Below, piece by piece: positions 54,001-61,279 of a DNA stretch of 64,000 nucleotides (its first letter is position 1; every line of letters begins with the position of its first letter). The position numbers and the translations under genes were made by a program. The stretch spans positions 138,225,077 through 138,289,076 of the forward strand of contig NC_134365.1 in NCBI RefSeq assembly GCF_035582795.1, given 5' to 3'. Under the pieces are notes generated by a model, which worked only from the letters and a program-made list of their open reading frames with translations, ran no database searches and was not told the origin of the DNA. The stretch comes from Mycteria americana (Eukaryota; Chordata; Aves; Ciconiiformes; Ciconiidae).

Positions 54001-57000
54001 TTTCTTCACACCTGCAGAACTGCCACTAAGATGCTGAGACACTAAGTTTAGTCACCCTCTACTCAGGGAGAGGGACATCTCTAAGTCCATAACAAACACA
54101 ATTTCATAAGGTATTTGGAACACCCCCGCTTGCCCCAAAAGTAACACAAGGAACAACATTCACAGCTACTTCTGTTCAGAAAGAGCTAGTAAGAGCCACA
54201 TACGTAACAGCAGTGCCAGACTTGTGTGAAACATTTCATGGTTAAAGACAATTGTCCAGAAGCTTGGAAACCTGGTTCCTCCCTCAGCCCAAGACATTCA
54301 AACCTTACTGTATCCCAGAATAGTTCCACAGCCAGGGGAAGAGGCAGAATTGGCATGCTGCATGACTTTTCTGTTGAACTGGGAAGCTGTGTAGAAACTA
54401 ATCAAGACTCAAATCCAGAACAGCAAGAGAAAGCATAACCTGCTTAGCAAATCTGGTATTTACCAGAGAGCACTAAAACCAAATTCTAAATTATACATAA
54501 GGGAGTAGCAGTGACAACAGCAAGAAGAGGCCAAAATTAGCTCTCTTCATTCCCTCAGCTAAAAGGCCTCCAGGAAAATTTGAGTGAGAAAGAAGATTGA
54601 CCAGGTCTCAGACAGAAGTTTTAAGGTTTCAAAGTTCATCATTTTATTTAACCTTATTTTACAAACAGCTACTTAAAGTTACTTTCATTTTCTCATTGAA
54701 CTTTTGGGGTCAAGGGAGAAGACTGGGAAAAGACAGAAAACATTCTGTTTGAACAGCAGCTTCTTCCTATTACTCGCCTTCCTTTTTTCTTGCCTAAGTG
54801 AGGAGTTCTGTTCTTTCTATGACCACATTCTGCCCTATTAATAGTTGTCTTCAAGCTGAGAAAGTTACAGTGAAACTCTGACTTAATTACCATCTTCCAA
54901 CATAGAGGATCCTGTATAACACAAGACAACAGCTCTGAAAAGAGCTCCAGATTCATGCAAAACTAAATGAACACAAATTTCACTGCAACACTTTCACTGG
55001 AAGAATTAATGAAATTCTTTGATGCACAGATTGTAAAATCCCTTCTCTTCACTTTTTTTGTGCTATTTACATTACCAGGAGACCAATGCTGCACTGCTCT
55101 GTTTTCTTCTGGCATTCATGCTTAAGGAAAAATTATAGAAATTTGAGAATATTCAACAAGAATATAGAAGAAAGACTACAGGACTGGAAAACAGGCAGCA
55201 CGGCTAAGTCCAACACTAAAATAATCCAGAGAACTTCAGAATTCACAGGCTGCAAGAATGACTCCTCCCTTTAGGAAGAACTTACCTAGAAAAGAAATGT
55301 TACAGAACAACTCATACACAAAGCTAAGTAGAGCTAGCAACTACATACCTTTTAATAGAGAAAAAAACCACTTCATTGTACAAAAAAATGGAAAAAGCAA
55401 CTTAGCAAAGTATGTCATGTGTTCCATTACACAACGCCACTCAGTTTAACTACTGCCTTAAGCTATTTCAGCCAAGAAGTCTTTGATCTGAAACGGTCAT
55501 AATTATTCCTCTGACCTTGGCTAGAAAAAGGAAACCCATTTTAACAGGCTGTTGATGCCTAACATGTTAAGCTAAGTACTATAGCCATGCAGGTACGTGC
55601 CTTCAGTTCTTAAATGAGGAAATCAGCAAGACTGAAAACATTAAGAAGTTCAGTAGCTTCTTAAGAAGGCCAGTCAATTTAAGAAGGCCAGTAGCAAGGA
55701 TGAAGGAAAAACTATTTCCACCCAATAAGGAGTTATTTTCAACAAAATCAAGTGGCAATAAACAAAATATCTGCCTCCACAAGATGTGCTAAATCTAAGC
55801 TTTTTGCAAAACTGAACGCTCCCAGTGACAACAAAAACTACTTTCAATAGAAAGCTCAAGCATCAATACCACATAGCTTTCTATAAAAGTATGGTTTTTA
55901 TCCTATCCATATGTTTCCTATTCTATCCTTCCAGGATTTCTCAGCCTGAAAGCCAAGAATCAGGGAAAATAGATGTTTCAGAGCATAAGCAGACCTAAGC
56001 AGGTATTCAAAACAATACCTTAAGAGTTTTCTACAACAGTCATATCACTATATTTTTTTGAGGATGCCCCATATGTCTAAAATTTTATTTGCAATTGGCC
56101 AATATGATTAACAAAACATGTTTTGCTACTGGGTTAAGGAAAGTCATGATGAAATTTCATCTTTTAAATTGGAGTGGGAAACCTCTCTTGCAAAATCTTT
56201 TTCTGAAAATTAAGCTTTGCCTAAAGGAGAAAGGAAAAGGATGCAAATGGGGAGGGTCAGGGAATCCAGGCAATCAGAAATGGTAAATATGCAAAAGGAA
56301 GTGTGGAAAAGACTTGCTGAATGGAAAATCTACCATTATTTGATTACAAATAATTTCCACTGTAACTTTAAAATGGAAAGTAATAGCCCAGAAATAAAAA
56401 GATAATTTTGGAAATCCTCTAAGGAATAAAAATGCACTGAAGAAAAAGACAAGGCTGTTTGCTAGAAAACATTGTTAGTACCAGTCAGTACTGGAAAATA
56501 ATCTTTTGTTTTCATTGTTCCTGTCACCACCCAAATCATTTACATCACCAACTCTCACAAAGAATCCAAACAGACAAAACAGAAATTAGGCCCCAAACTG
56601 CAAAGATTAAGTGCTGTCTGCCTATCACATCAGACAGTATTTGTTAGTCTGTTGGACTAACAGTAACTTTTAAAAGGCATATTTCCAATCCTGAAATGCA
56701 AGGGGTTTAATTACTAGGGATATACATTCCTCACAAGAACTGAAGTTGTGATCAAATACATCAAATACAGCCAGAAAATTTACTGAAAAGAAAAAGACAC
56801 CACCACAAGATCTCACTTAACATTAAACACTGCTTTGCAGGTAAGATCTCACAGTGGCCAAGCTTTCCTTCTAGAACCCCTCAATGGACACATTTGCTCA
56901 ACAACTTCAGCAAGAAAGTTATCGTGCAAACTTTGGGGAAATGAGCCAGTAAGGTTCTCTGACACTGTATTTTCCAAACTGTATGTGACTATTAAAACTA

Positions 57001-59787
57001 TTATTTGATTTGGTCACATAGATTAAACAACTGTATAATTCAGAAAACCGATTTCTGGTGCTTTCAATCACTGAACAAAAGTTTTCCCATCCTACCTTAA
57101 AAACTGTCAAGACCGTAGTATACTACTTGGTTGTAACTTTTATGTGAAATATTCCACCATGTATTAGATGTCACAGCTAATATTAGATTTTTCTGAACCA
57201 GCTATATATTAGTATATTTGTGTACATTCTGCTTTAATATAAAAATTGTATTCTGCCAATAGATAATTTTAACCAAAAATCAGGATTTCAAAGGCCATAT
57301 ACTTTTTCATTGCACAACAAAAATAAACATTATTACAAGACCATCACAGCATTTGTGAGCATTAACAATTCTTATTGCATGGGGGGAAACCACATAACTA
57401 TGAGTTCCATAATATGGAAGAATCACTCAATACAAACACCAAGTTTCTAGAACAATCAGGAACACTGTTTTCCTCAGGGGGAAAATAAAACAGTGGCAGC
57501 TACACCCCCCAGAAACAAAACTGCCTAAAAGTTTCACTCAAATTTTAACACTTGCAGCTGACCTCTAAATAGAATTAGGTTTATTCTGTAGAGACCCACA
57601 CTTCTATGACCACACTAAACTTTCACAGAAAGTATCAGTTTCTCAATGTGCCTTGACAGTGCCCTTAGTTTTCAAAACAGACTAAAATTGCTGTATGTGA
57701 AGCAATCATTTGTACCTTTACAACACAGAAAGTCACATGTTTGGGGGCGTCTTCATACATGCACCACCACACCCCTTTTCAACTAAGAGGAAGCATAAAA
57801 ATACATTTTAGAACATATACAGTAAAGGCTGAAGGACCACAATAAAACTAAACCCCTGTGTTTTACACACTTGCAGTGGGCATGACAACATTAATTTGCT
57901 TGTGGCGTTCCTAAATTTGAGGGACACACTTAAGAATGTAAACTTAAAAAAATCCTAATCCTATTTTCTTGAAAGGGCTAAGAGCCCTAAACCATGACCC
58001 AAAAATGCGCTTACTGAGAAAATGTGTTCAAAATACTGCAAATAGGATTACAGCTTACCTTGCGACGGTATTATTTTAATGGCTGTAACAACCAGCCCAA
58101 CAGAGGCTTAATTAGAACTAGAGAAAGCTGTGGAATTCCAAGATTGTAAGGGATAGTTCAATTGAAAAAAGGTTAATACTCCCTTTCAGCAGCAACTGTC
58201 CCAAAGCAGTTCTAGGCTTTCTGAAGCAATTTTTTATGAGTGTGACTCTGGGATAATAGAATACAAAGCAAGATGAATCACCTATTGTAGGAAAATATAC
58301 ACATTAACTGAAAACATTAACAACCAAAATAATTTATAATTTAAGATGATACACCACTCTCCTGAGCCTGAGCTTTAAAGACTGCCAAAGCCATCTTTAT
58401 TCACATAGAAATATCAAATGGCAAAATAACTGCTCTCTTCTTCAAGACATCCTAATAATTTTGTCATCTTGCCAGAAATACAGGTGATGTCTAACCAAGG
58501 CCAAAGTAATTTCCTTTATGGAAGTTAGCAGGGCAACCATATGAAACAAAGTTGTACTACACTCAAGACCCTCAAAGTCTGGAAGAAAAGTGCTACAGCC
58601 AATCACAAAGAAGTCACAGAAGTATGCAACCCTTACATAAAAGCAGTAACTAGGTAACCTCAATAATTCTGATCAGGAACACCAAAGCAAGGCATGTGTT
58701 TGCAGGATTGAGGCTTATATTAAGAGATGCATGCAACTCCTAAACTACTGGGCTCCTACTGTATTTGCATTAAAAATTGGATAGGAGCATGTTTCTAATA
58801 GAGAGCCTTTAGACAGTCATAATAAAACATACTCCTTACTGCAGTTGTTAGCATATTCTACTACTATACATTATTCTATCATAATCAATGCAAATCAACC
58901 TTGAAATGAAAGGAAACCCCTCTAGGCTTACCCTGGTATTCGCTTTCCCCTAGGCACCCCCAGCACCTCCTGGCCTTCACTTACAAGTTTAAAAGCATCT
59001 GCACTTAAGGACTGAGTTGGACACGCAGCATGATTTTAATTAAGGGCAGCATGAATTTCAAGTGCAAGCTACTCCAGAAAAACAACTCTTTCCTTGACAA
59101 ACTGGTCGAGGTCAGAATTTATTTTTTTTCTTCCATATTTTATGTCCAAAAAGCACCAAGCACAGCAGTGTCCCAGACCCCACACCACAGCCAACCAAAC
59201 ATAACTATGAGTCAAAAAGACCCAGACCTTTGCCCCGACATGCCTTGTTGCCCAAGACAGCGACTGAGAAGGTACCAAGAGCCAACAGAGAAAATATCAT
59301 GCTTTGTGCACCATCCCCGCCTGAAGCTTTAGCCACCTGAAGTAAAGGCAGAAACACCCACTCACTTGGGAAAGCGGGGATAGAGGAAGCTCACAGGGGA
59401 AAAGCGACACCCAGGGACCACGTCCACGGAGCCGGGCCCACCGCTCCCAGCCCTCCCCCGGCTCCCACCACCGAGGTGCTCACCTGGCAGGTACTCCGCC
59501 TCGAAACGCCGCCTAGTCTCGCTTATCAGCGCGGCCTTGTCCTGTCGTTGCTGAGGGGAAACAAGAAACAGGAGGGGCGTGAAAGGATGGGAAAGGCCGG
59601 GGCCCGAGACAGCCCCAGCCCCTCACCTGTACGACGGGCCCAGCCATCCGCACCGCCCGAACCCCAAGCCCAAGCCGCTGCCTGTGCGCGGGGGCGGTTG
59701 GGGAGGGGAGGCGGGGAGGCCGGGAGGCCCGGCGGGCGGGCAGGCAGCTAGGAGAAGGGCAGGCGCGCAGGGACTCACCTCAGCCAT
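17943..59787 (-). CDS. MOSPD2: MOSPD2, motile sperm domain-containing protein 2 (complete CDS, 15 coding exons)
   Basis: ER-anchored tether that recruits FFAT-motif proteins to membrane contact sites (known for the family). Coding exons, high to low coordinate: 59787-59779, 59550-59484, 50459-50304, 49540-49454, 44334-44180, 39822-39762, 38527-38489, 36883-36759, 29749-29579, 26755-26643, 22978-22882, 22063-21967, 21292-21163, 18730-18628, 18089-17943. All introns are GT-AG, phases agree, and the sum is 1557 nt, giving 518 aa, which is the human length as I recall it. The protein reads [19 protein letters not shown] at the N-terminus. A CRAL-TRIO region spans about residues 80-235, an acidic linker about 236-310, an MSP domain about 325-442, and a C-terminal membrane anchor about 494-512. 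R401 and L403, in [10 protein letters not shown], match the FFAT-contact residues of MSP domains. No frameshift or internal stop was seen, so the gene looks functional. It is divergent from FANCB across a CpG island. Confidence 0.97.
18090..18627 (-). other. MOSPD2 intron 14
   Basis: 538 bp, AT-rich, with a poly-A run near 18.19 kb on the plus strand. Nothing else was recognised. Confidence 0.85.
18628..18730 (-). CDS. MOSPD2: MOSPD2 coding exon 14
   Basis: 103 nt, phase 2 to phase 0, acceptor CTTTCACAG, donor ATTCAG|GTAATA. It encodes [16 protein letters not shown], the last MSP strand, followed by a short linker ending NNEDLHIQ before the C-terminal coiled segment. Confidence 0.94.
18871..18953 (-). 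mobile_element. CR1 LINE 3'-end fragment
   Basis: The plus strand reads AGAATCACAGAACCATTGAA, then TTGGGTTGGAAGGCACCTTT, then TCTAGTCCAATCCCCC: the reverse complement of the CR1 3' terminus. It lies in MOSPD2 intron 13. Confidence 0.88.
20029..20591 (+). mobile_element. Solo LTR of an avian endogenous retrovirus, copy 1 (563 bp)
   Basis: It begins TGTCCTGGTTTC and ends AACCACGACA, and is flanked by a perfect 5-bp target duplication CAGGT (20024-20028 and 20592-20596). It has a TATA box (TATATAA at 20272-20278) and an ATTAAA polyadenylation hexamer near 20460. No internal retroviral sequence is attached, so it is a recombination remnant. It lies in MOSPD2 intron 13, antisense to the gene, and is closely similar to copy 2 at 37573. 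Confidence 0.93.
21163..21292 (-). CDS. MOSPD2: MOSPD2 coding exon 13 (MSP domain, FFAT-binding surface)
   Basis: 130 nt, phase 1 to phase 2, acceptor GGCAG after a poly-T run of about 20 nt, donor CATAG|GTGAGC. It encodes [17 protein letters not shown] and [19 protein letters not shown]401 and L403 correspond to the basic and hydrophobic residues that contact FFAT motifs in VAP-type MSP domains (family knowledge). Confidence 0.97.
21293..21966 (-). other. MOSPD2 intron 12
   Basis: 674 bp, with T-rich runs near 21.69 kb and the poly(T) tract at the acceptor. Nothing else was recognised. Confidence 0.85.
21304..21325. repeat. Poly(A) tract = poly(T) on the MOSPD2 strand next to the exon 13 acceptor
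   Basis: A run of about 20 A on the plus strand. On the gene strand it is the polypyrimidine tract of exon 13, ending about 12 nt from the acceptor AG at 21294-21293. It is a likely length-variable homopolymer. Confidence 0.85.
21967..22063 (-). CDS. MOSPD2: MOSPD2 coding exon 12 (MSP domain)
   Basis: 97 nt, phase 0 to phase 1, acceptor TGTTTATAG, donor CATGGTG|GTAATT. It encodes [20 protein letters not shown], the MSP signature strand with the YRV-P core, followed by the [12 protein letters not shown] strand. Confidence 0.96.
22064..22881 (-). other. MOSPD2 intron 11
   Basis: 818 bp, AT-rich. Nothing was recognised. Confidence 0.85.
22882..22978 (-). CDS. MOSPD2: MOSPD2 coding exon 11 (MSP domain)
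   Basis: 97 nt, phase 2 to phase 0, acceptor TTTTTTACTAG, donor TTTAAG|GTAAGT. It encodes [20 protein letters not shown] and then [12 protein letters not shown], the immunoglobulin-like strands typical of major sperm protein domains. Confidence 0.96.
25285..25310. repeat. (AAAC)n microsatellite
   Basis: AAACAAACAAACAAAC with one irregular unit. Confidence 0.75.
25478..25612. repeat. G/T-only low-complexity tract (C/A on the MOSPD2 strand)
   Basis: About 135 bp made almost only of G and T, beginning TTGGGGGTGGGGGGG and ending in GGGTTTTTTT repeats. It has several G runs of 3 or more. It lies in MOSPD2 intron 10 and encodes nothing, although a repetitive frame stays open. Confidence 0.85.
26643..26755 (-). 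CDS. MOSPD2: MOSPD2 coding exon 10
   Basis: 113 nt, phase 0 to phase 2, acceptor TTTTTACTCAG, donor ATCAG|GTAATA. The first part ([11 protein letters not shown]) is a variable linker; the end, [10 protein letters not shown], is the first strand of the MSP domain. Confidence 0.94.
26756..29578 (-). other. MOSPD2 intron 9
   Basis: 2.8 kb, AT-rich, with small homopolymer and AT repeats. Nothing else was recognised. Confidence 0.85.
27868..27882. repeat. AT dinucleotide repeat
   Basis: A short ATATATATATATAT run in MOSPD2 intron 9. Confidence 0.7.
29579..29749 (-). CDS. MOSPD2: MOSPD2 coding exon 9 (acidic linker)
   Basis: 171 nt (57 codons), phase 0 to phase 0, acceptor TGTTTTAG, donor AAAAAG|GTAGCT, which lacks the usual G at +5. 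It encodes a hydrophilic acidic linker beginning [20 protein letters not shown] and rich in D/E, joining the CRAL-TRIO and MSP domains. Confidence 0.95.
30492..31290 (+). mobile_element. CR1 LINE fragment, 3' part of ORF2 plus 3'UTR (frameshifted)
   Basis: Plus-strand frame 30492-31076 encodes the C-terminal RT region ([48 protein letters not shown]). The frame then shifts near 31060 into [18 protein letters not shown]. It ends with the CR1-type tail TTCCTTCCAACTGAAATATTC and ATTCT repeats. It is 5'-truncated, lies in MOSPD2 intron 8, and is antisense to the gene. Confidence 0.93.
35692..36684 (-). mobile_element. CR1 LINE, 5'-truncated, reverse transcriptase frame intact over 298 codons
   Basis: The minus strand carries the C-terminal part of a CR1 reverse transcriptase: [13 protein letters not shown], then the catalytic FADD motif, then the usual thumb and end region ([49 protein letters not shown]-like). 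The frame is open from 36684 to the stop at about 35788, and the 3'UTR ends at about 35692. The N-terminal endonuclease and first RT blocks are missing (5' truncation), so it is dead as a mobile element but young-looking. It lies in MOSPD2 intron 8, in the sense orientation. Confidence 0.95.
36685..36733. repeat. Two-copy direct repeat at the CR1 5' junction
   Basis: TGTCTCAACCTATCAGAAA is followed, after a short TTTTTAGGCG-type link, by TGTCTCAATCCATCAGAAA. The copies are slightly diverged and sit between the truncated CR1 end and MOSPD2 exon 8. Confidence 0.75.
36759..36883 (-). CDS. MOSPD2: MOSPD2 coding exon 8 (end of CRAL-TRIO)
   Basis: 125 nt, phase 1 to phase 0, acceptor T-rich tract plus AAAG, donor AACT|GTGAGT. 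It encodes [20 protein letters not shown] and ends with [10 protein letters not shown], the usual C-terminal CRAL-TRIO signature. A CR1 LINE copy begins about 75 bp downstream of the donor in the same orientation. Confidence 0.97.
36884..38488 (-). other. MOSPD2 intron 7, host of solo LTR copy 2
   Basis: 1.6 kb, one third of it the LTR at 37573-38136. An A/C-rich low-complexity run lies at about 38420-38478, near exon 7. Confidence 0.88.
37573..38136 (+). mobile_element. Solo LTR of the same retroviral family, copy 2 (564 bp)
   Basis: Same family as the LTR at 20029 and nearly the same length, with TG...CA ends. It is flanked by ACCAT (37568-37572) and ATCAT (38137-38141), a target duplication with one mismatch. 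TATATAA lies near 37817, and ATTAAA before the U5 part. It lies in MOSPD2 intron 7, antisense to the gene. Confidence 0.92.
38489..38527 (-). CDS. MOSPD2: MOSPD2 coding exon 7 (39-nt micro-exon)
   Basis: 39 nt (13 codons), phase 1 to phase 1, acceptor CTTTTCAG, donor AATG|GTGAG. It encodes [12 protein letters not shown], a central CRAL-TRIO strand that is nearly identical in human. Being a multiple of 3, it could be skipped without a frameshift, but skipping would remove a core strand. Confidence 0.94.
38528..39761 (-). other. MOSPD2 intron 6
   Basis: 1.2 kb, AT-rich. Nothing was recognised. Confidence 0.85.
39762..39822 (-). CDS. MOSPD2: MOSPD2 coding exon 6
   Basis: 61 nt, phase 0 to phase 1, acceptor TTTATTTCAG, donor CTCA|GTAAGT. 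It encodes [20 protein letters not shown], the CRAL-TRIO helix that follows the SETGI-type strand. Confidence 0.95.
39823..44179 (-). other. MOSPD2 intron 5
   Basis: 4.4 kb, AT-rich. It holds poly-A/T runs near 40.60, 40.74 and 40.98 kb and the small duplication near 41.55 kb. A 121-codon plus frame at 43146-43511 has no recognisable content. Confidence 0.85.
41534..41563. repeat. Two-copy tandem duplication
   Basis: ACTTCTGCTCTATA is directly repeated in MOSPD2 intron 5. Confidence 0.7.
44180..44334 (-). CDS. MOSPD2: MOSPD2 coding exon 5 (CRAL-TRIO core)
   Basis: 155 nt, phase 1 to phase 0, acceptor TTCTGACAAG, donor CATA|GTAAGT. It encodes the FWFRVKHH strand, the [15 protein letters not shown] helix and the [15 protein letters not shown] strand of the lipid-binding CRAL-TRIO fold. 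The acceptor has AAG rather than CAG before the exon, yet phase and homology require it. Confidence 0.95.
44855..44940. repeat. Tandem duplication with CTTT repeats
   Basis: Two copies of a CTTTCTTCCTCCTTTCTAAA-type unit, each followed by ATAAA, with a short (TTTC)n run in the second copy. It lies in MOSPD2 intron 4, about 0.5 kb before exon 5 in genomic order. Confidence 0.7.
45939..46525 (+). repeat. 5' LTR of the non-autonomous element
   Basis: 587 bp, TGTGCTGG...AATGACA. The TATA box is degraded to CATATACA near 46214. The segment at about 46226-46260 differs from the matching part of the 3' LTR. The polyadenylation hexamer of the solo LTRs (ATTAAA) reads ATGAAA here. Confidence 0.88.
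46534..46551 (+). other. Primer binding site, tRNA-Lys type
   Basis: TGGTGCCCAACATGGGGC, 8 bp after the 5' LTR. It differs at two positions from the tRNA-Lys(1,2) binding site of betaretroviruses as I recall it, which points to an ERVK-like (class II) origin. Confidence 0.75.
46830..47445 (+). repeat. Tandem repeat array, period about 44-56 bp, in the element
   Basis: About 11-12 diverged units, each with a CAGAGCAGGTACACCTC-like core followed by a GTGGCCATGGATAAGCCCATG-like part. Core positions include about 46947, 46995, 47051, 47098, 47143, 47187, 47236, 47285, 47335, 47378 and 47427. The mean period is near 49 bp, not a multiple of 3, so it is unlikely to encode a repeated peptide. The minus strand happens to stay open for 159 codons. 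Confidence 0.85.
47908..47925 (+). other. Polypurine tract before the 3' LTR
   Basis: GGAATAAGGGGTGGAGAA lies immediately before the TGTG start of the 3' LTR, as expected for plus-strand priming. Confidence 0.7.
47926..48516 (+). repeat. 3' LTR of the non-autonomous element
   Basis: 591 bp, TGTGCTGG...CCACAACA. The TATA-like CATATAAAG is kept near 48204. It is more similar to the solo LTRs in its middle part than the 5' LTR is. Confidence 0.88.
49454..49540 (-). CDS. MOSPD2: MOSPD2 coding exon 4
   Basis: 87 nt, phase 1 to phase 1, acceptor TTTGCAG, donor TTAT|GTAAG. It encodes residues of the early CRAL-TRIO domain including [13 protein letters not shown]. It is too short to stand out as an ORF and was found from homology and phase. 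Confidence 0.95.
49541..50303 (-). other. MOSPD2 intron 3
   Basis: 763 bp, AT-rich, with a poly-T run at about 49988-50003. Nothing else was recognised. Confidence 0.85.
50304..50459 (-). CDS. MOSPD2: MOSPD2 coding exon 3
   Basis: 156 nt (52 codons), phase 1 to phase 1, acceptor TTTGCTAG, donor AATG|GTAAGC. It encodes [18 protein letters not shown] and the following WRH...ESFQWRKE segment, the helical N-terminal part that leads into the CRAL-TRIO fold. Confidence 0.97.
50460..59483 (-). other. MOSPD2 intron 2 (9.0 kb)
   Basis: The largest single intron. Apart from the old CR1 remnant near 52.4 kb, it is unique-looking AT-rich sequence with short homopolymers. No exon or regulatory element was recognised. 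Confidence 0.85.
52317..52510 (-). mobile_element. Old diverged CR1 LINE 3' fragment
   Basis: TAGAATCAC, GGTCACCTCAGTCCTAACTGC, TTCAAACAGGTCGC, CAGTCAAGTTTTGAAAACTC and AGATTCCACAGCCTCTTC resemble, in order, the reverse complement of older CR1 3' regions. It is diverged and lies in MOSPD2 intron 2. Confidence 0.6.
59484..59550 (-). CDS. MOSPD2: MOSPD2 coding exon 2
   Basis: 67 nt, acceptor TTCCCCTCAG, donor CAG|GTGAGC, codons 4-25 plus one base. It contains the strongly conserved [13 protein letters not shown] stretch just before the CRAL-TRIO region. It exits in phase 1 into a 9 kb intron. Confidence 0.96.
59779..59787 (-). CDS. MOSPD2: MOSPD2 coding exon 1 (9 coding nt: M-A-E)
   Basis: The start lies in ACC-ATG-G, a strong Kozak context, followed by GCT GAG and the donor GTGAGTCC. 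Only three codons are coding; the rest of the exon is 5'UTR in the CpG island. It joins in phase 0 to the exon at 59550 and gives the conserved MAE start. Confidence 0.93.
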
Positions 59788-60099
59788 GGTCCGGCGGGGC
59801 CGCCCACAACGGCCGCAGAGCGGCAGCAGGGCCCGCACGCGCGAGGGGCACAGAGAAATAGGGACGGAGGCGCCGCGTGACCCCGGCGGGGGGCGGGGCG
59901 CAGGGCGAGGGGGCGGGGCACAACGGCGGCCCGCCTCCCCGCAGCAAGCCCGGAGGCGCCGGCGCGGCCCACCACCCAGAAGCCCCGCCTCCCCGCCCCC
60001 GCCCCTTTCCCTGGGCCTGGTCCTTGGCCCCGCCCCCGTGCCGGCTCCGTTAGCGCCCCCTCCCCCCCCTCCCGTCATGCTCCCTGAGGCGGGAGTTTC

Positions 60100-60189
60100 G
60101 GGGCGGGTGCGCGCTCCTCTCGCTTCCTCCCTCCCCCGCCTGCCCTGAAGCCGGGGCGGGAGCGGGAGTGGGGCGGCCTCAGGAGCTCG
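60100..60189 (+). other. FANCB: Candidate FANCB non-coding first exon (5'UTR)
   Basis: The position is inferred. A strong donor, CTCG|GTAAGG, sits at 60189/60190 in the CpG island, and an acceptor, TTTTGTAG, sits at 61172 before the coding exon. The transcription start is not defined by the sequence, so the left edge is arbitrary. Confidence 0.4.
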
Positions 60190-61172
60190 GTAAGGCTTTG
60201 CCGGCTTGGAGCCTGCGGTCGCTGTTTCTCTCTGGGCCGGTTCTCTCCACAGGAGCTTGCGTGGCCCCTGCTGGGCTGGGCCGGGCCGGGCCGGGCCGGG
60301 CCGGGCGGGGAGGGGAGGGGAGGGCAGGGCAGGGCGTTAGCGGCTGTCAACGGCTCTTAGGGAGGAAGCCGGGCTGGGGCCCGCTGCCGCCTCAGCCCTT
60401 GCGTCGCTGCCGCTGTGGGAGCCGCTCGGCGCGGGGAAGGGGGCAGTGAGGCCCGGCCGAGGCTGTGAGGGGGGCGGGGGCGGCTGCTGCGTTGCCTCAG
60501 CTGCCTGGGCTCCCTCAGCCGGCGGAGGGAGGCTGCCCTGCTGGGGGGGCAGAGCCAGGCGAGGGGTGTCGCTTCGTACCCCGAAAATTGAGTGAAACTT
60601 GCTGCGGTTCGCTGCGGTTCGCTCTGGGTCCCCAGGGTCTTGTCTGGGGGGAGGGAAGGAGTCTTCTTGGTGGCAAAATGACTGGACTCTTCTTCAGAGA
60701 ATTTTCTCCTTAAAGAGGCTTTATAATTTTAACCAAGAATTCATTATACTTATTAATAAAGCCTACACCTGAGTGAAGGCTCTTAAATTTGAGAATTCAA
60801 AGCACCGTTCGTTTTCAGTCTGCTAAGTATATTTGTGGAGCTGACACCTTCAATTCAATCACACACAGTGCGTGTATGGTTTGGTTTGGTTCCTTTCAAT
60901 TTGTATTACACCGTGTAGCTGTTGATGAGCAGTGAATTCATGCTTTGGTAAATAAATGCTAGAATACATTTCTGAAATGTTTCTGTTACATAAATCTCTC
61001 AGTACAAAGTTGCTTAACTTCATTTTAATCTGTGAGATTAAAGCACATACTGGCCTTATATGCTCAAATTAGTCTATGTCATTGCTTTGCAATACATAGG
61101 TTTTCTTATTCTTAAGGATCAGTTCAGCTAGTCCCAAAATGATTTAATTTTTTTTGTTGTTCACTTTTGTAG
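60190..61172 (+). other. Presumed first intron of FANCB
   Basis: Starts in the CpG island and turns AT-rich after about 60.7 kb. It holds the GGGCC repeat near 60.28 kb and a short direct repeat at 60601-60622. No coding potential was recognised. Confidence 0.5.
60277..60306. repeat. GGGCC/GGCCG short tandem repeat in the CpG island
   Basis: Six or so consecutive 5-bp GGGCC-type units, followed by GGGGA/GGGCA-type purine repeats up to about 60335. It is G-quadruplex prone on the plus strand and likely length-variable. Confidence 0.85.
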
Positions 61173-61279
61173 ATGGAAAACATCCAGATAGGTTAAAATT
61201 TCCACAGAGAAATAATACTGACAAAAATGGAGACGCTTACAGTTTTCTTGTAGAGGAATACATGTAAAGATAAATAAAG
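61173..61279 (+). promoter_or_regulatory. FANCB: FANCB 5'UTR segment with three upstream ORFs
   Basis: If splicing uses the TTTTGTAG acceptor at 61171-61172, this is the 5'UTR part of the coding exon. It carries three upstream ATGs, each ending before the main start: 61173-61196 (7 codons), 61227-61253 (8 codons) and 61262-61267, a bare ATG-TAA ending 12 nt before the FANCB ATG. Start-stop elements can stall ribosomes, so they could restrain translation (inference). Confidence 0.55.

Larger units (their letters stand above)
59560..60660. promoter_or_regulatory. Bidirectional CpG-island promoter of MOSPD2 and FANCB
   Basis: Very GC- and CpG-rich block that starts abruptly between MOSPD2 exons 1 and 2 and ends near 60.66 kb. 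GC boxes are visible at about 59890-59899, 59909-59919, 60028-60037 and 60100-60108. No TATA box or CCAAT box stands out. The MOSPD2 start codon (59787, minus) and a good candidate FANCB first-exon donor (CTCG|GTAAGG at 60190, plus) are only about 400 bp apart, so the core promoter should lie between them. The GGCCG repeat at 60277-60306 lies in the presumed first intron of FANCB. Confidence 0.85.

Noticed and set aside
59579-60148. Long plus- and minus-strand frames in the CpG island
   Set aside because: Very GC-rich DNA has few stop codons. The frames overlap the MOSPD2 5' exons and promoter and are rich in R, P, G and A.
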